Source: Agromyces cerinus (GTDB taxonomy: Bacteria; Actinomycetota; Actinomycetes; Actinomycetales; Microbacteriaceae). From it: a stretch of DNA of 64,000 nucleotides. Positions 40,443-48,401 of the stretch are shown one piece after another. The first letter of the stretch is position 1. The number at the start of each line of letters is the position of its first letter. Below the pieces are notes generated by a model, which had not been told where the DNA came from, made no database searches, and saw only the letters and a list, made by a program, of their open reading frames with translations. The translations under genes were made by a program, and so were the position numbers. The stretch spans positions 2,914,001 to 2,978,000 of the forward strand of contig NZ_JAFBCT010000001.1 of assembly GCF_016907835.1 (NCBI RefSeq). Direction: 5' to 3'.

Positions 40443-42799
40443 TGCCGGGTCATCGCGATCTGCATCTGGTGGGCGGGGTCGATGAGGTGGTCGTGGTTGT
40501 CGTCGCCGACATCGATGCGCACCCACGAGATCTTGCCCGAGAATGCGTTGCCGGTCGCCTCGTAGTCTGCCGACACCGGCGACGCGACATCCGCGCCGAC
40601 GTCGACCGTCTCGTCCATCGAGAAGAAGAACGGCAGTGTGCGGCTCACCCGGCCCTCGCCGAGCTTCGCCTCGCCGTCGAAGAGCGTCACTGCGCCGCCC
40701 TTGCCGAGGCCCCCGCCGTCGTACGCGAAGTGCACGCGGAGCTCGTGAGCACCTGGCTCGAGCACCGTCTCGGAGGTCGTGTAGTCGGTCTCGATGCCCA
40801 TGATGTTGTACGCGAAGCGCAGCGTTCCCTCGTGCAGGTACAGGCTCCACCCGCCGTAGGAGCCGCCCTGCGCGATGATCACGCCGGTACCGCCCGACTC
40901 GGGGATCGTCACCTTCGCGGTCACCGTGAACGACTTGTTCTTGATGTTGACGACCGAGTTCTCGCTGAGGCGCTTCATGCCCGAGTACAGGGTCTGCGAG
41001 GTGCCCTTCACGAGGGCGGGCCGCCCGGCGATCTCCTCGTTGAACCGCTCGGCCGAGCGGATGTCCATGGGCAGCACGTTGAAGCGCGCGGCCTGGATCA
41101 GGAAGAGTCGCTGCAGCTCCGCGAGCTTCGCGGGCTCCTTCGCGGCGAGGTCGTTGGACTGGGTCCAGTCCTCCTCGACGTTGTAGAGCTCCCACACGTC
41201 GTCGTCGAGGCCGTGGCTCGACGCGAGCCACGGGTCCTTGTGCTTGGCGACGGCCGTCCACCCCTTGTGGAAGATGGCGCGGTTGCCGAGCATCTCGAAG
41301 TACTGGGTCGTGTGCACCTCCTCGGCGTCGGCGGACTCGAACGAGGAGTTCATCGGCGTGCCCTCGTACGGGCGCTGCGTGACGCCGTGCACCGTCGCGG
41401 GCTCGGGGATCCCGGCCGCCGCGAGCACGGTCGGCGCCACGTCGATGACGTGCGCGAACTGGTTGCGGATCTCGCCGCGAGCGGCGATGCCCTTCGGCCA
41501 CGAGACGATCGTGCCGTTACGGGTGCCTCCCCAGTGGCTCGCCACCTGCTTGGTCCACTGGTAGGGCGTGTCCATCGCGTGCGCCCAGCCGATCGCGTAG
41601 TGGTTGTACGAACGGGGGGTGCCGAGGTCGTCCTGGTGCTCGATGAGGTAGGCGTCGTCTTCGAGCTCGTTCATGTGGTTGATCGTGAACGCCTCGTTGG
41701 TCGTGCCCTTCATGGTGCCCTCGGCGGATGCCCCGTTGTCGCCGATGATCACGTAGACGAGCGTGTCGTCGAGCACGTCGAGTTCTTCGAGGGCGTCGAG
41801 CAGTTCGCCGACGTAGTGGTCGGCGTACTCGAGGTACCCGGCGTAGACCTCCATCTCGCGGGCGAGCACGGGGTGCAGCTCGGGGTTCATCTCGTCCCAC
41901 GCGGGGATGCCGGGGCTGCGCTCGGTGAGCACCGCGTTCTCGGGGACGACGCCGAGCGCCTTCTGCCGCGCGAAGGTCTCTTCACGCAGGGCGTCCCAGC
42001 CCTGGTCGAACTTGCCGGCGTACTTGTCGGCCCATTCGGCGGGCACGTGGTGCGGGGCGTGGGTCGCGCCGGGCGCGAAGTAGGTGAAGAAGGGCTTGTC
42101 GGGGGCGAGCGCCTTCTGCTGCTTCGTCCAGTCGATGGCCTTCTGGGTCATGTCGGCCATGAAGTGGTAGCCCTCTTCAGGGGTGCCCCACGGCTCGACC
42201 GGCGTCGTGCCCTCGTAGATCGCGGGGTACCACTGGTTGGTCTCGCCGCCGATGAAGCCGTAGAAGTACTCGAAGCCGCCGCCGGGGCTCGGCCACTGGT
42301 CGAACGGGCCGACGGGGCTCGACTGCCAGACGGGCACCTCGTGGCACTTGCCGAACTGGGCGGTGCTGTAGCCGTTGAGCTTCAGGGTCTCGGCGAGCGG
42401 CGCGCAGTTGTTCGGGCGCAGCGAGCTGTAGCCGGGCGCACTCGTGGCGATCTCGGTGATGCCGCCCATGCCGACGGTGTGGTGGTTGCGACCCGAGAGC
42501 AGTGCAGCGCGCGTCGGCGAGCAGAGCGCGGTCGTGTGGAAGCGCGTGTACTTCAGACCTTGGGCGGCGACCCGCTCGAAGTTCGGCGTGTGCACCGGGC
42601 CGCCGAAGGCGCTCGAGGCGCCGAAACCGGTGTCGTCGATCAGCACGACGAGCACGTTTGGCGCGCCCTCAGGGGGCAGCAGTCGCTCGATCGGCGGGTA
42701 GTGCGTGTCGGGGTCCGTTGCGTCGTAGGTGACGGTGCCCGTGTAGGCCAGGTCCGGAATCGGCAGTGTCGAACGCTGGACGTCGGGCTTGGTGCTCAC
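40439..42799 (-). CDS. Sulfatase (arylsulfatase) with C-terminal beta-sandwich domain
   Basis: 786-residue type I sulfatase. Metal ligands Asp55-Asp56 (VVLIDDTGFG), the maturation site CSPTRAALLSGRN with Cys93 to be converted to formylglycine, and the further metal-site motif VIIGDNGASAEGT near 360 are present. Residues about 620-786 look like a LamG/concanavalin-type sandwich. There is no signal peptide, so it is probably cytoplasmic. I chose GTG at 42799 (MSTKPDVQ) since AGGGAGA lies 6-7 bases upstream. It is the first gene of the sulfatase-HAD-SulP operon. Confidence 0.9.
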   Translation of the reverse strand: MSTKPDVQRSTLPIPDLAYTGTVTYDATDPDTHYPPIERLLPPEGAPNVLVVLIDDTGFGASSAFGGPVHTPNFERVAAQGLKYTRFHTTALCSPTRAALLSGRNHHTVGMGGITEIATSAPGYSSLRPNNCAPLAETLKLNGYSTAQFGKCHEVPVWQSSPVGPFDQWPSPGGGFEYFYGFIGGETNQWYPAIYEGTTPVEPWGTPEEGYHFMADMTQKAIDWTKQQKALAPDKPFFTYFAPGATHAPHHVPAEWADKYAGKFDQGWDALREETFARQKALGVVPENAVLTERSPGIPAWDEMNPELHPVLAREMEVYAGYLEYADHYVGELLDALEELDVLDDTLVYVIIGDNGASAEGTMKGTTNEAFTINHMNELEDDAYLIEHQDDLGTPRSYNHYAIGWAHAMDTPYQWTKQVASHWGGTRNGTIVSWPKGIAARGEIRNQFAHVIDVAPTVLAAAGIPEPATVHGVTQRPYEGTPMNSSFESADAEEVHTTQYFEMLGNRAIFHKGWTAVAKHKDPWLASSHGLDDDVWELYNVEEDWTQSNDLAAKEPAKLAELQRLFLIQAARFNVLPMDIRSAERFNEEIAGRPALVKGTSQTLYSGMKRLSENSVVNIKNKSFTVTAKVTIPESGGTGVIIAQGGSYGGWSLYLHEGTLRFAYNIMGIETDYTTSETVLEPGAHELRVHFAYDGGGLGKGGAVTLFDGEAKLGEGRVSRTLPFFFSMDETVDVGADVASPVSADYEATGNAFSGKISWVRIDVGDDNHDHLIDPAHQMQIAMTRQ

Positions 42800-42870
42800 A
42801 GTCGGTCTCCCTGGTCTGGGAGGGCGATGACGAGGGCGGGATGCCCCGGCGCACACCCTTCCCGCTCAGA

Positions 42871-42891
42871 AGCCGTCGACCCCCGACGGCT
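42871..42891. terminator. Hairpin between the glutaredoxin-like and sulfatase genes
   Basis: AGCCGTCG and CGACGGCT, an 8-bp perfect stem with a 5-base loop (ACCCC), 63 bp after the stop of the glutaredoxin-like gene on the minus strand. No T-run. It may end that transcript or form part of the sulfatase leader. Confidence 0.45.
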
Positions 42892-42953
42892 ACCCGTCAA
42901 CCGTGCCACAGCGCGCGTCGAGTGACAACGCGACACGATCGCGGATCAGGGAG

Positions 42954-43226
42954 TCAGCCGGCGAGCAGCGCCGTCTTCAGCCGAACCGGGTCGATGCGCC
43001 AGTAGTTGTGCACGACGTCGTCGATGAGCACGACGGGGATCTCCTCGGCGTAGCGGGCGCGCAGTTCGTCGTCGTCGAGGATCGAGCGCTCGTCGAGCAC
43101 GATGCGGGGCGGGGCATCCGTCGCCTCGATCTCGGCCATCACGGCCTGCACGACCTCCCGTGCGTCGTCGCAGAGGTGGCAGCCGGGCTTGCCGATGAGG
43201 GTCAGGCGGATGTCGCGTCGAATCAC
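42954..43226 (-). CDS. Glutaredoxin-like thiol protein
   Basis: 90-residue protein of the glutaredoxin-like family, with the redox motif CHLC (Cys16, Cys19) after LTLIGKPG and the cis-Pro segment EIPVVLIDD near 63. Such proteins are regularly found as short stand-alone genes in actinobacteria. The client is unknown. ATG at 43226. It is downstream of the bS22 gene on the same strand but separated from it by a terminator. Confidence 0.87.
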   Translation of the reverse strand: MIRRDIRLTLIGKPGCHLCDDAREVVQAVMAEIEATDAPPRIVLDERSILDDDELRARYAEEIPVVLIDDVVHNYWRIDPVRLKTALLAG

Positions 43227-43253
43227 TTCTTCAGCCTAGATCCGGGTACAGCG

Positions 43254-43281
43254 AAAAGCGCCAGGCCGCAGGGCCTGACGC
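43254..43281 (-). terminator. Intrinsic terminator of the bS22 gene
   Basis: CAGGCC / GGCCTG stem with a 4-base loop, extended by GCG/CGC with one mismatch (9 bp in all), followed on the minus strand by a short T-run (GCGCTTTTCGC). It begins about 20 bp after the stop of the 32-residue gene. Confidence 0.75.
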
Positions 43282-43301
43282 TCAGCCGTCGTCTCGAAGG
43301 A

Positions 43302-43400
43302 CTACTTCTTGTTGCGACGCTGGTGGCGCGTCTTGCGAAGCAGCTTGCGGTGCTTCTTCTTCGCCATACGCTTGCGGCGCTTCTTGATGACGGAACCCAT
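43302..43400 (-). CDS. Small ribosomal protein bS22-type (AURKAIP1/COX24-like)
   Basis: 32 residues, MGSVIKKRRKRMAKKKHRKL and on to an RNKK end; more than half are Lys, Arg or His. This matches the actinobacterial bS22 peptide associated with the small subunit, and the frame is too short for ordinary gene finders. ATG at 43400 with GAGG five bases upstream; a terminator follows. Confidence 0.9.
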   Translation of the reverse strand: MGSVIKKRRKRMAKKKHRKLLRKTRHQRRNKK

Positions 43401-43518
43401 CAGAACCTCACAGAAAAGATCGAGTCGGACGCGCGTGCCGCGGCCGGAGGCTAGAAAGCCTCGGGGTAGTCTACCGGATCCGAACGGCAGCCTTCGCCCG
43501 ATGGGTTAGCGTCGAGGG

Positions 43519-44028
43519 ATGCCCCGCCCCGATCTCGTGATCCGAACCACCGAGGAAGCCGACTGGCAGGCCGTGCGCGCACTGCGTCTCGAGATGCTGC
43601 GCGACACCCCGCTGGCCTACGGCGAGACGCTCGCCACGGCCCTCGACGCCGACGAGGCGACCTGGCGGGCCCGCGCCGCCCGCGGCACGACGCCCCGCCA
43701 GACCTCGATCGTCGCGATCGACGGCGAACGCTGGATCGGGCACATGGGCGGCTACATTCCGGATGCCACGTCGGGCCCGATGCTCGTCGGCGTCTACGTC
43801 GCACCCGAGCACCGCGGTGACGACGCCGGCGTCTCCCGCCTGCTGCTCGACGCGGTCGAGCAGTGGGCGCGCGAGTTCGGCGGCACGCTGCGACTCGAGG
43901 TGCACGAGCACAACCCGCGGGCGATCCGCTTCTACGAGAAGCTCGGCTTCACCCGCACCGGTCGGAGCCGCGAGTACGAGCTCGCACCGGGCGGGCTCGA
44001 ACTCGAGATGATCAAGCCGCTGCACTGA
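43519..44028 (+). CDS. GNAT-family N-acetyltransferase
   Basis: 169-residue acetyltransferase with the GNAT acetyl-CoA pattern: VGVYVAPEHRGDDAGVSRLLLDAV (motif A, about 90-112) and NPRAIRFYEKLGFTRTG (motif B, about 133-150). The Q/RxxGxG/A loop reads HRGDDAG. Substrate unknown. ATG at 43519. It is divergent from bS22 and followed by a dispersed repeat. Confidence 0.87.
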   Translation: MPRPDLVIRTTEEADWQAVRALRLEMLRDTPLAYGETLATALDADEATWRARAARGTTPRQTSIVAIDGERWIGHMGGYIPDATSGPMLVGVYVAPEHRGDDAGVSRLLLDAVEQWAREFGGTLRLEVHEHNPRAIRFYEKLGFTRTGRSREYELAPGGLELEMIKPLH

Positions 44029-44035
44029 GTTCCTC

Positions 44036-44061
44036 CGCTGGTTGAGCTCGTCGAAACCCGC
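44036..44061. repeat. Dispersed CTGGTTGAGCTCGTCGAAACCC repeat
   Basis: Single intergenic copy between the acetyltransferase gene and the DUF1772 gene, one or two bases from the family consensus. Confidence 0.65.
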
Positions 44062-44078
44062 ACGGCAGACTGGGGCGC

Positions 44079-44561
44079 ATGACCGCATTCGTGGAACTGC
44101 TGCTCGTCGTCGCGATCCTCGGCACGGGCCTCGTCGCCGGCGTCTTCTTCGCCTTCTCGGGCTTCGTCACCCAGGGCATCGGGCGCCTGCCTGCCGCCGA
44201 AGCCGCACGAGCGATGCGCGAGATCAACGTCACCGCGGTGCGTGCACCGCTCATGCTCGCGATCTTCGGCACGGCGCTCGTAGTGGTGGTGCTCGCCGTG
44301 TTCGCCTTCCTCGGCGAACCCGAGGGGGCGACGTGGTGGTCGCTCGGCGGCGCGGCGCTCTACCTGGTCGGCGTGGTGGGCGTGACGGGCGGCGCGAACG
44401 TGCCGCGCAACAACCGCCTGGCAGCTCCCGCCGACACGGATGCCCCGGCGCTCGCCGCCGCCTGGCAGGCGTTCCGTCCGGGCTGGCTCGCGTGGAACCA
44501 CGTGCGCACGGTCGCCTCCACTGCGGCGTGCCTCGCGTTCGTGCTCGCCCTCGTGGGGTGA
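44079..44561 (+). CDS. DUF1772 (anthrone oxygenase-like) membrane protein
   Basis: 160 residues with four transmembrane segments (about 5-28, 55-78, 85-105, 138-158) and the family-typical NVTAVRAPLML and GGANVPRNNRLA segments. DUF1772 proteins are annotated as anthrone-oxygenase-like; no reaction is proven for this group. ATG at 44079. It converges on the ArsR gene with a 13-bp gap. Confidence 0.78.
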   Translation: MTAFVELLLVVAILGTGLVAGVFFAFSGFVTQGIGRLPAAEAARAMREINVTAVRAPLMLAIFGTALVVVVLAVFAFLGEPEGATWWSLGGAALYLVGVVGVTGGANVPRNNRLAAPADTDAPALAAAWQAFRPGWLAWNHVRTVASTAACLAFVLALVG

Positions 44562-44574
44562 GGAGCGAGTCCGC

Positions 44575-45015
44575 TCAGCGGCGCTTCTTGGGTGCGACGA
44601 CGGCGGTGACCTGGTGCGCGGTCTCGGCGAACGCCTTGCCGATCGCCGCGGCGAAGGCGAACTGCTCCTCGTTCAGGGCGACCTCTTCACGGGCGCCGGC
44701 GCTCGCGAGCGTGGCGGCGTCGGCCGCGGCATCCGTCGAGACGAATGGAATCAGCCAGTCCTCGAGCGTCTCGAGCGGCGTGCGGTCGAGCTTGTAGTAG
44801 CGGTGCTGTCCCTCTTCGCGCACGGCGACGAGGCCCGACTCGCGCAGCACCTTCAGGTGCTTGGAGACCGTCGGCTGACTCGCGCCGAGCGCGCTCACGA
44901 TCTCGGAGACGCTGATCTCGCCGCCCGACGACGGCACGTCCGCCTCGCGCTCGAGGAGCACGGCGAGGATGTCGCGCCGCGTCGAGTCCGCCACCACGTC
45001 GAAGATGTCCGCCAT
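44575..45015 (-). CDS. ArsR-family winged-helix regulator
   Basis: 146-residue regulator: an N-terminal ArsR helix-turn-helix (STRRDILAVLLE, then SVSEIVSALGASQPTVSKHLKVL, near 12-55; winged part RYYKLDRTPLE) and an extra C-terminal helical region of about 55 residues that is predicted to be an effector or dimer segment. No metal-binding cysteines. The start is 70 bp from the divergent ktrB start, so it could control ktrB. Confidence 0.83.
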   Translation of the reverse strand: MADIFDVVADSTRRDILAVLLEREADVPSSGGEISVSEIVSALGASQPTVSKHLKVLRESGLVAVREEGQHRYYKLDRTPLETLEDWLIPFVSTDAAADAATLASAGAREEVALNEEQFAFAAAIGKAFAETAHQVTAVVAPKKRR

Positions 45016-45085
45016 GCCCCAAGGTTAGTCACTCCGCGTGGGGAGTACCATGACTCACGCGTTCGGTGACGGCGGAGGGGGCTCG

Positions 45086-46528
45086 ATGCGCGCACAGCCG
45101 ATGGGTCGACTCGGCCGAGTCGACCGCCGGTCGTGGCTCGGCAAGCTTCGCGACGCGGTCGACATGCTCATGAAGCACTCGCCGTCGCGATTCGCGATCC
45201 TCATCTTCGCGGCCCTCATCGTGCTCTTCACGGTGCTGTTCTCGTTGCCCATCGCGAGCGCCGACCGGCAGATCACGCCGCTGCACGACGCGGTGTTCAC
45301 CGCGGTCTCGGTCATCTGCGTCACCGGCCTCGCGACGGTCGACATGGCGACGCACTGGTCGCCGTTCGGCAACGTGCTCGTCTTCATCGGCGTGAACATC
45401 GGCGGCGTCGGCGTGCTGACGCTCGCGTCGATCCTCGGCCTCGTGATCTCCCGTCGGCTCGGCCTGCGGGCCAAGCTCATCGCCGCGAGCGACTCGAACC
45501 CGTCGCGCATCCACGTCGGCCCGGTCTCCGAACGCCAGGCGGTGCGGCTCGGCGAGGTCGGCGGGCTGCTCGCGACCGTCGCGATCAGCGCCCTCGTCAT
45601 CGAGGTGACGATCGCGATCGGCATGATCCCGAGCATGCTCGCCGCGGGCTACGACGCGTGGCACTCGTTCTGGTACAGCTTCTACTACTCGGCGATGGCG
45701 TTCACGAACACGGGGTTCAGTCCGAATCCGGGCGGACTCGAGCCGCTCGTCGGCGACTACTGGTTCCAGTCGCTGCTCATGCTCGGCGTGTTCCTCGGCA
45801 GCCTCGGCTTCCCCGTGATCTTCGCGTTGGCGCGGGCCTGGCGGCAGCCGCGCCGCTGGAGCGTGCACGTGAAGCTCACACTCGCCACGACCTCGATCCT
45901 CTTCGTCGCCGGCGCCGCGATGTTCCTGCTGCTCGAGTACGGCAACCCGAAGACCTACGGGCAGCTCGACGCCGGGCCCACGGTCTTCCAATCGTTCTTC
46001 ATGTCGATGATGACGAGGTCGGGCGGGTTCTCGACGATCAACATGCACGACCTCAACGGCTCGAGCCTGCTCGTCTCCGACATGCTCATGTTCATCGGCG
46101 GCGGCTCGGCGTCGACCGCCGGCGGCATCAAGGTCACGACCCTCGCCGTGCTCTTCCTCGCCGCGTTCGCCGAAGCCCGCGGTGCGCCCTCGATGGAGGC
46201 GTTCGGCCGGCGCATCCCGCGCGACATGCTGCGCCTGTCGGTCAGCGTGGTGCTCTGGGGCGCGACGATCGTCGCCGTCTCCTCGATCGCCATCCTGCAG
46301 ATCACGAAGCAGCCGTTCGACTACGTGCTCTTCGACGTGATCTCGGCGTTCGCCACGTGCGGCCTCTCGACGGGCCTCACCGCCGAACTCCCGCCCGAGG
46401 GCGTCTACGTCATGGCCCTCACGATGTTCATGGGGCGGGTTGGTACAGTGACACTCGCCGCAGCCCTGGCGGCGAGCCAGCGCCGGCAGTTGTTCAAACG
46501 TCCGGAAGAGAGGCCCATCGTTGGTTGA
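45086..46528 (+). CDS. ktrB: KtrB/TrkH-type potassium channel subunit
   Basis: 480-residue channel subunit of the TrkH/KtrB superfamily with four M1-P-M2 repeats; filter-like segments appear as SVICVTGLATVDM, AFTNTGFSPNP, MTRSGGFSTINM and ATCGLSTGLT. It forms the K+ pore with the KtrA ring. I chose ATG at 45086 (MRAQPMG), which has GGAGGGG five bases upstream; a longer frame starting at 45038 lacks one. Its end overlaps ktrA by 8 nt. Confidence 0.9.
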   Translation: MRAQPMGRLGRVDRRSWLGKLRDAVDMLMKHSPSRFAILIFAALIVLFTVLFSLPIASADRQITPLHDAVFTAVSVICVTGLATVDMATHWSPFGNVLVFIGVNIGGVGVLTLASILGLVISRRLGLRAKLIAASDSNPSRIHVGPVSERQAVRLGEVGGLLATVAISALVIEVTIAIGMIPSMLAAGYDAWHSFWYSFYYSAMAFTNTGFSPNPGGLEPLVGDYWFQSLLMLGVFLGSLGFPVIFALARAWRQPRRWSVHVKLTLATTSILFVAGAAMFLLLEYGNPKTYGQLDAGPTVFQSFFMSMMTRSGGFSTINMHDLNGSSLLVSDMLMFIGGGSASTAGGIKVTTLAVLFLAAFAEARGAPSMEAFGRRIPRDMLRLSVSVVLWGATIVAVSSIAILQITKQPFDYVLFDVISAFATCGLSTGLTAELPPEGVYVMALTMFMGRVGTVTLAAALAASQRRQLFKRPEERPIVG

Positions 46529-47189
46529 TCGAATCAGGCACGACGCCCCGGTGCTCGTGATCGGCCTCGGCCGCTTCGGAGCCGCGACCGCGGGTCAGCT
46601 CGACCGGCTCGGCCGCGAGGTGCTCGCCGTCGACGAGAGCGAGACGCTCGTGCAGAAGTGGTCGGAGCGGGTCACCCACGCCGTCGTCGCCGATGCGAAG
46701 TCGATCGACGCGCTCAAGCAGATCGGTGCGCAGGACTTCTCGATCGCGGTGTGTGCGGTGGGGTCGTCGATCGAGGCATCCGTGCTCATCACGGCGAACC
46801 TCGTCGACCTGAAGATCCCGCAGATCTGGGCGAAGGCGATCTCGGCCTCGCACGGCAAGATCCTGCAGCGCATCGGCGCGAACCACGTCATCTACCCCGA
46901 GCGCGAGGCGGGCGAGCGCACCGCGCACCTCGTGAGCGGTCGCATGCTCGACTTCATCGAGTTCGACGACGACTTCGCCCTCGTGAAGATGTACCCGCCG
47001 AAGCCGATCCGCGGCAAGAACCTCACCGAGTCGGGCGTGCGGTCGAAGTACCGTGTCACGGTCGTCGGCGTGAAGAGCCCCGGCAAGCCGTTCACCTACG
47101 CGACCGAGCAGACGGTGGTCTCCAACCACGACCTCATCATCGTCTCGGGCACCGAGGGCGACATCGAGCGCTTCGCGGCGCTCGAGTAG
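46521..47189 (+). CDS. ktrA: KtrA/TrkA-type regulatory subunit
   Basis: 222-residue RCK protein: an N-terminal Rossmann domain with VIGLGRFGAATAGQL (about 12-26) for nucleotide binding and a C-terminal RCK_C domain (about 140-220) that in this family binds c-di-AMP or other ligands. It gates KtrB. The start is TTG at 46521, overlapping the ktrB stop by 8 nt, with GAGAGG upstream; no ATG or GTG gives the conserved N-terminus. Pairing with kdp downstream gives two K+ systems within 12 kb. Confidence 0.9.
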   Translation: MVDRIRHDAPVLVIGLGRFGAATAGQLDRLGREVLAVDESETLVQKWSERVTHAVVADAKSIDALKQIGAQDFSIAVCAVGSSIEASVLITANLVDLKIPQIWAKAISASHGKILQRIGANHVIYPEREAGERTAHLVSGRMLDFIEFDDDFALVKMYPPKPIRGKNLTESGVRSKYRVTVVGVKSPGKPFTYATEQTVVSNHDLIIVSGTEGDIERFAALE

Positions 47190-47209
47190 CGACCGGCAGG
47201 CGACGAAGC

Positions 47210-47605
47210 TCAGCCGACGAACATCAGCACGATGCCGACGACGGCCGAGGCCACGGCGATGCCGATGAACACGAGGCCGAGGATGCGGATCACCCGGCGG
47301 CCCGTCGGCGGTTCGTGGAGTCGCAGTCGGTACGGCTCACGCTCCTTGTAGAACGCGGGCTCCTCGTCGGGATTGGTGACGTGCGCGCGCTCGTCGGGGC
47401 TGAGCGCACGCGACTGGAAGCCGTCGTCGGTGAACCACCGCACGATGCTGCCGCCGTCGCCGTCGATGACCACGGCTTCGGTGCGCAGCCAGCGACCGTC
47501 GGCCACTCGGATCAGCAGCGCGAGCAGCAGGCACGTGAGCCCCGCGGCGAGCGCGAACCATCCGATCACCTCGGTGATGACCGAGATGGTGTCCGCCGCG
47601 TTCAT
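47210..47605 (-). CDS. Uncharacterised membrane protein, 131 aa
   Basis: 131 residues: transmembrane segment at about 12-36, a soluble middle of about 65 residues (ADGRWLRTEAVVIDGDGGSIVRWFTDDG, then RALSPDERAHV), and a second transmembrane segment at 105-130. I do not recognise the family; the ALSPDE segment with Trp-rich strands suggests a small exterior or cytoplasmic domain. It starts at the ATG at 47605 and converges on ktrA with a 20-bp gap. Weak ribosome site. Confidence 0.65.
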   Translation of the reverse strand: MNAADTISVITEVIGWFALAAGLTCLLLALLIRVADGRWLRTEAVVIDGDGGSIVRWFTDDGFQSRALSPDERAHVTNPDEEPAFYKEREPYRLRLHEPPTGRRVIRILGLVFIGIAVASAVVGIVLMFVG

Positions 47606-47731
47606 GAGCCAAACGTATCGTGGCGCGGGCGGCGAGACCGCACGCGTGAGGAACCCGTCGGTGAACAGGTCGGGGCCGTTCGGGTCCCGTGAGTGCCCCT
47701 GCGGCGCACCGTCGGCCGGGCGTAGACCGGA

Positions 47732-47753
47732 GGAACCACCCTGAGGAGGTTCC
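47732..47753 (+). promoter_or_regulatory. Hairpin enclosing the ribosome site of paralogue A
   Basis: GGAACC (47732-47737) and GGTTCC (47748-47753) can pair around a 10-base loop holding the GAGGA of the Shine-Dalgarno sequence (GAGGAGGT at 47743-47750), just before the ATG at 47758. Such a fold would restrict ribosome access. Confidence 0.4.
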
Positions 47754-47757
47754 ATCG

Positions 47758-48336
47758 ATGAGTATCCTGCACACCGTCACGTGGCTGCGCCACCGCTACA
47801 CCGGTCCGTGGTCACGCGATGCCTGGCCCGAGGCCACGGTGATGGAAGCGGGAGACGTGCGCATCAGCACGATCTCGCTCCTCGGCGTCGCCGCGAGCCA
47901 CGGCACTCCGTGCGTGCGAAATGCCGCCGCCGTCGTACCCGGCACGGGGGGCGCGCCGTCTCCCTCGCAGTTCGCCTCGGTCGTCGTCACGCGGGTGCTC
48001 GCGGTCGAGACGCTTCCCGATGATTCGCTCGGCGCCTGGGTCGACGCCGATCTCGACCGTTGCTCGCCCCTGCTCTCCGAGGCTCGAATCATCGGCCGCC
48101 CGAGCATCGAGGCAACGCTGCCCGTCCAGCTCCGGCCGTCGATCACGACCGCCGCCGAGGCGCCGGTGGCGGCCCTGCCGATCGACCTGCACCCCGGCGA
48201 CCTCATCGCCGTGCCATGTCGCGGCGCCACGTCGCTCCGTGACATCCGACCGTCGAGCCGCCATCGTTCGCGGCTGTCCGACGACCGAATCGACCACGAT
48301 CGCGACGAGTTCCCCCTGGGGCACTGCGGTCGCTGA
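47758..48336 (+). CDS. Uncharacterised protein, paralogue A of a convergent pair
   Basis: 192-193-residue soluble protein I cannot assign. Collinear with the protein at 48402-48902: GTPCV at residues 49-53 (52-56 there), a cysteine near 102, IGRPS/IGRAS near 113, GDLIA at 147-151 in both, PC at 153-154 in both and LRDIR at 160-164 in both. The C-terminal 28 residues (SRHRSRLSDDRIDHDRDEF) are basic/acidic and unique to A. No signal peptide or membrane helix. ATG at 47758 with a very strong GAGGAGGT. Three conserved cysteines suggest a metal or redox role, which is only inference. Confidence 0.7.
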   Translation: MSILHTVTWLRHRYTGPWSRDAWPEATVMEAGDVRISTISLLGVAASHGTPCVRNAAAVVPGTGGAPSPSQFASVVVTRVLAVETLPDDSLGAWVDADLDRCSPLLSEARIIGRPSIEATLPVQLRPSITTAAEAPVAALPIDLHPGDLIAVPCRGATSLRDIRPSSRHRSRLSDDRIDHDRDEFPLGHCGR

Positions 48337-48347
48337 CCCCATCGTGA

Positions 48348-48388
48348 ACGGGCGGATGCCGCACGCCGAGGCGTCGGCATCCGCCCGT
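48348..48388. terminator. Long hairpin between the convergent paralogues
   Basis: CGGGCGGATGCCG at 48349-48361 pairs perfectly with 48375-48387 (plus the outer A-T pair), and the inner ACGCC/GGCGT (48363-48374) extends the stem. It lies between the stops of the two paralogues and should act in both directions. Confidence 0.7.
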
Positions 48389-48401
48389 CGTGTGCCAAGC
48401 G

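Noticed and set aside
45016..45085. c-di-AMP (ydaO) riboswitch before ktrB
   Set aside because: The gap to the divergent ArsR gene is only 70 bp, too short for that riboswitch.
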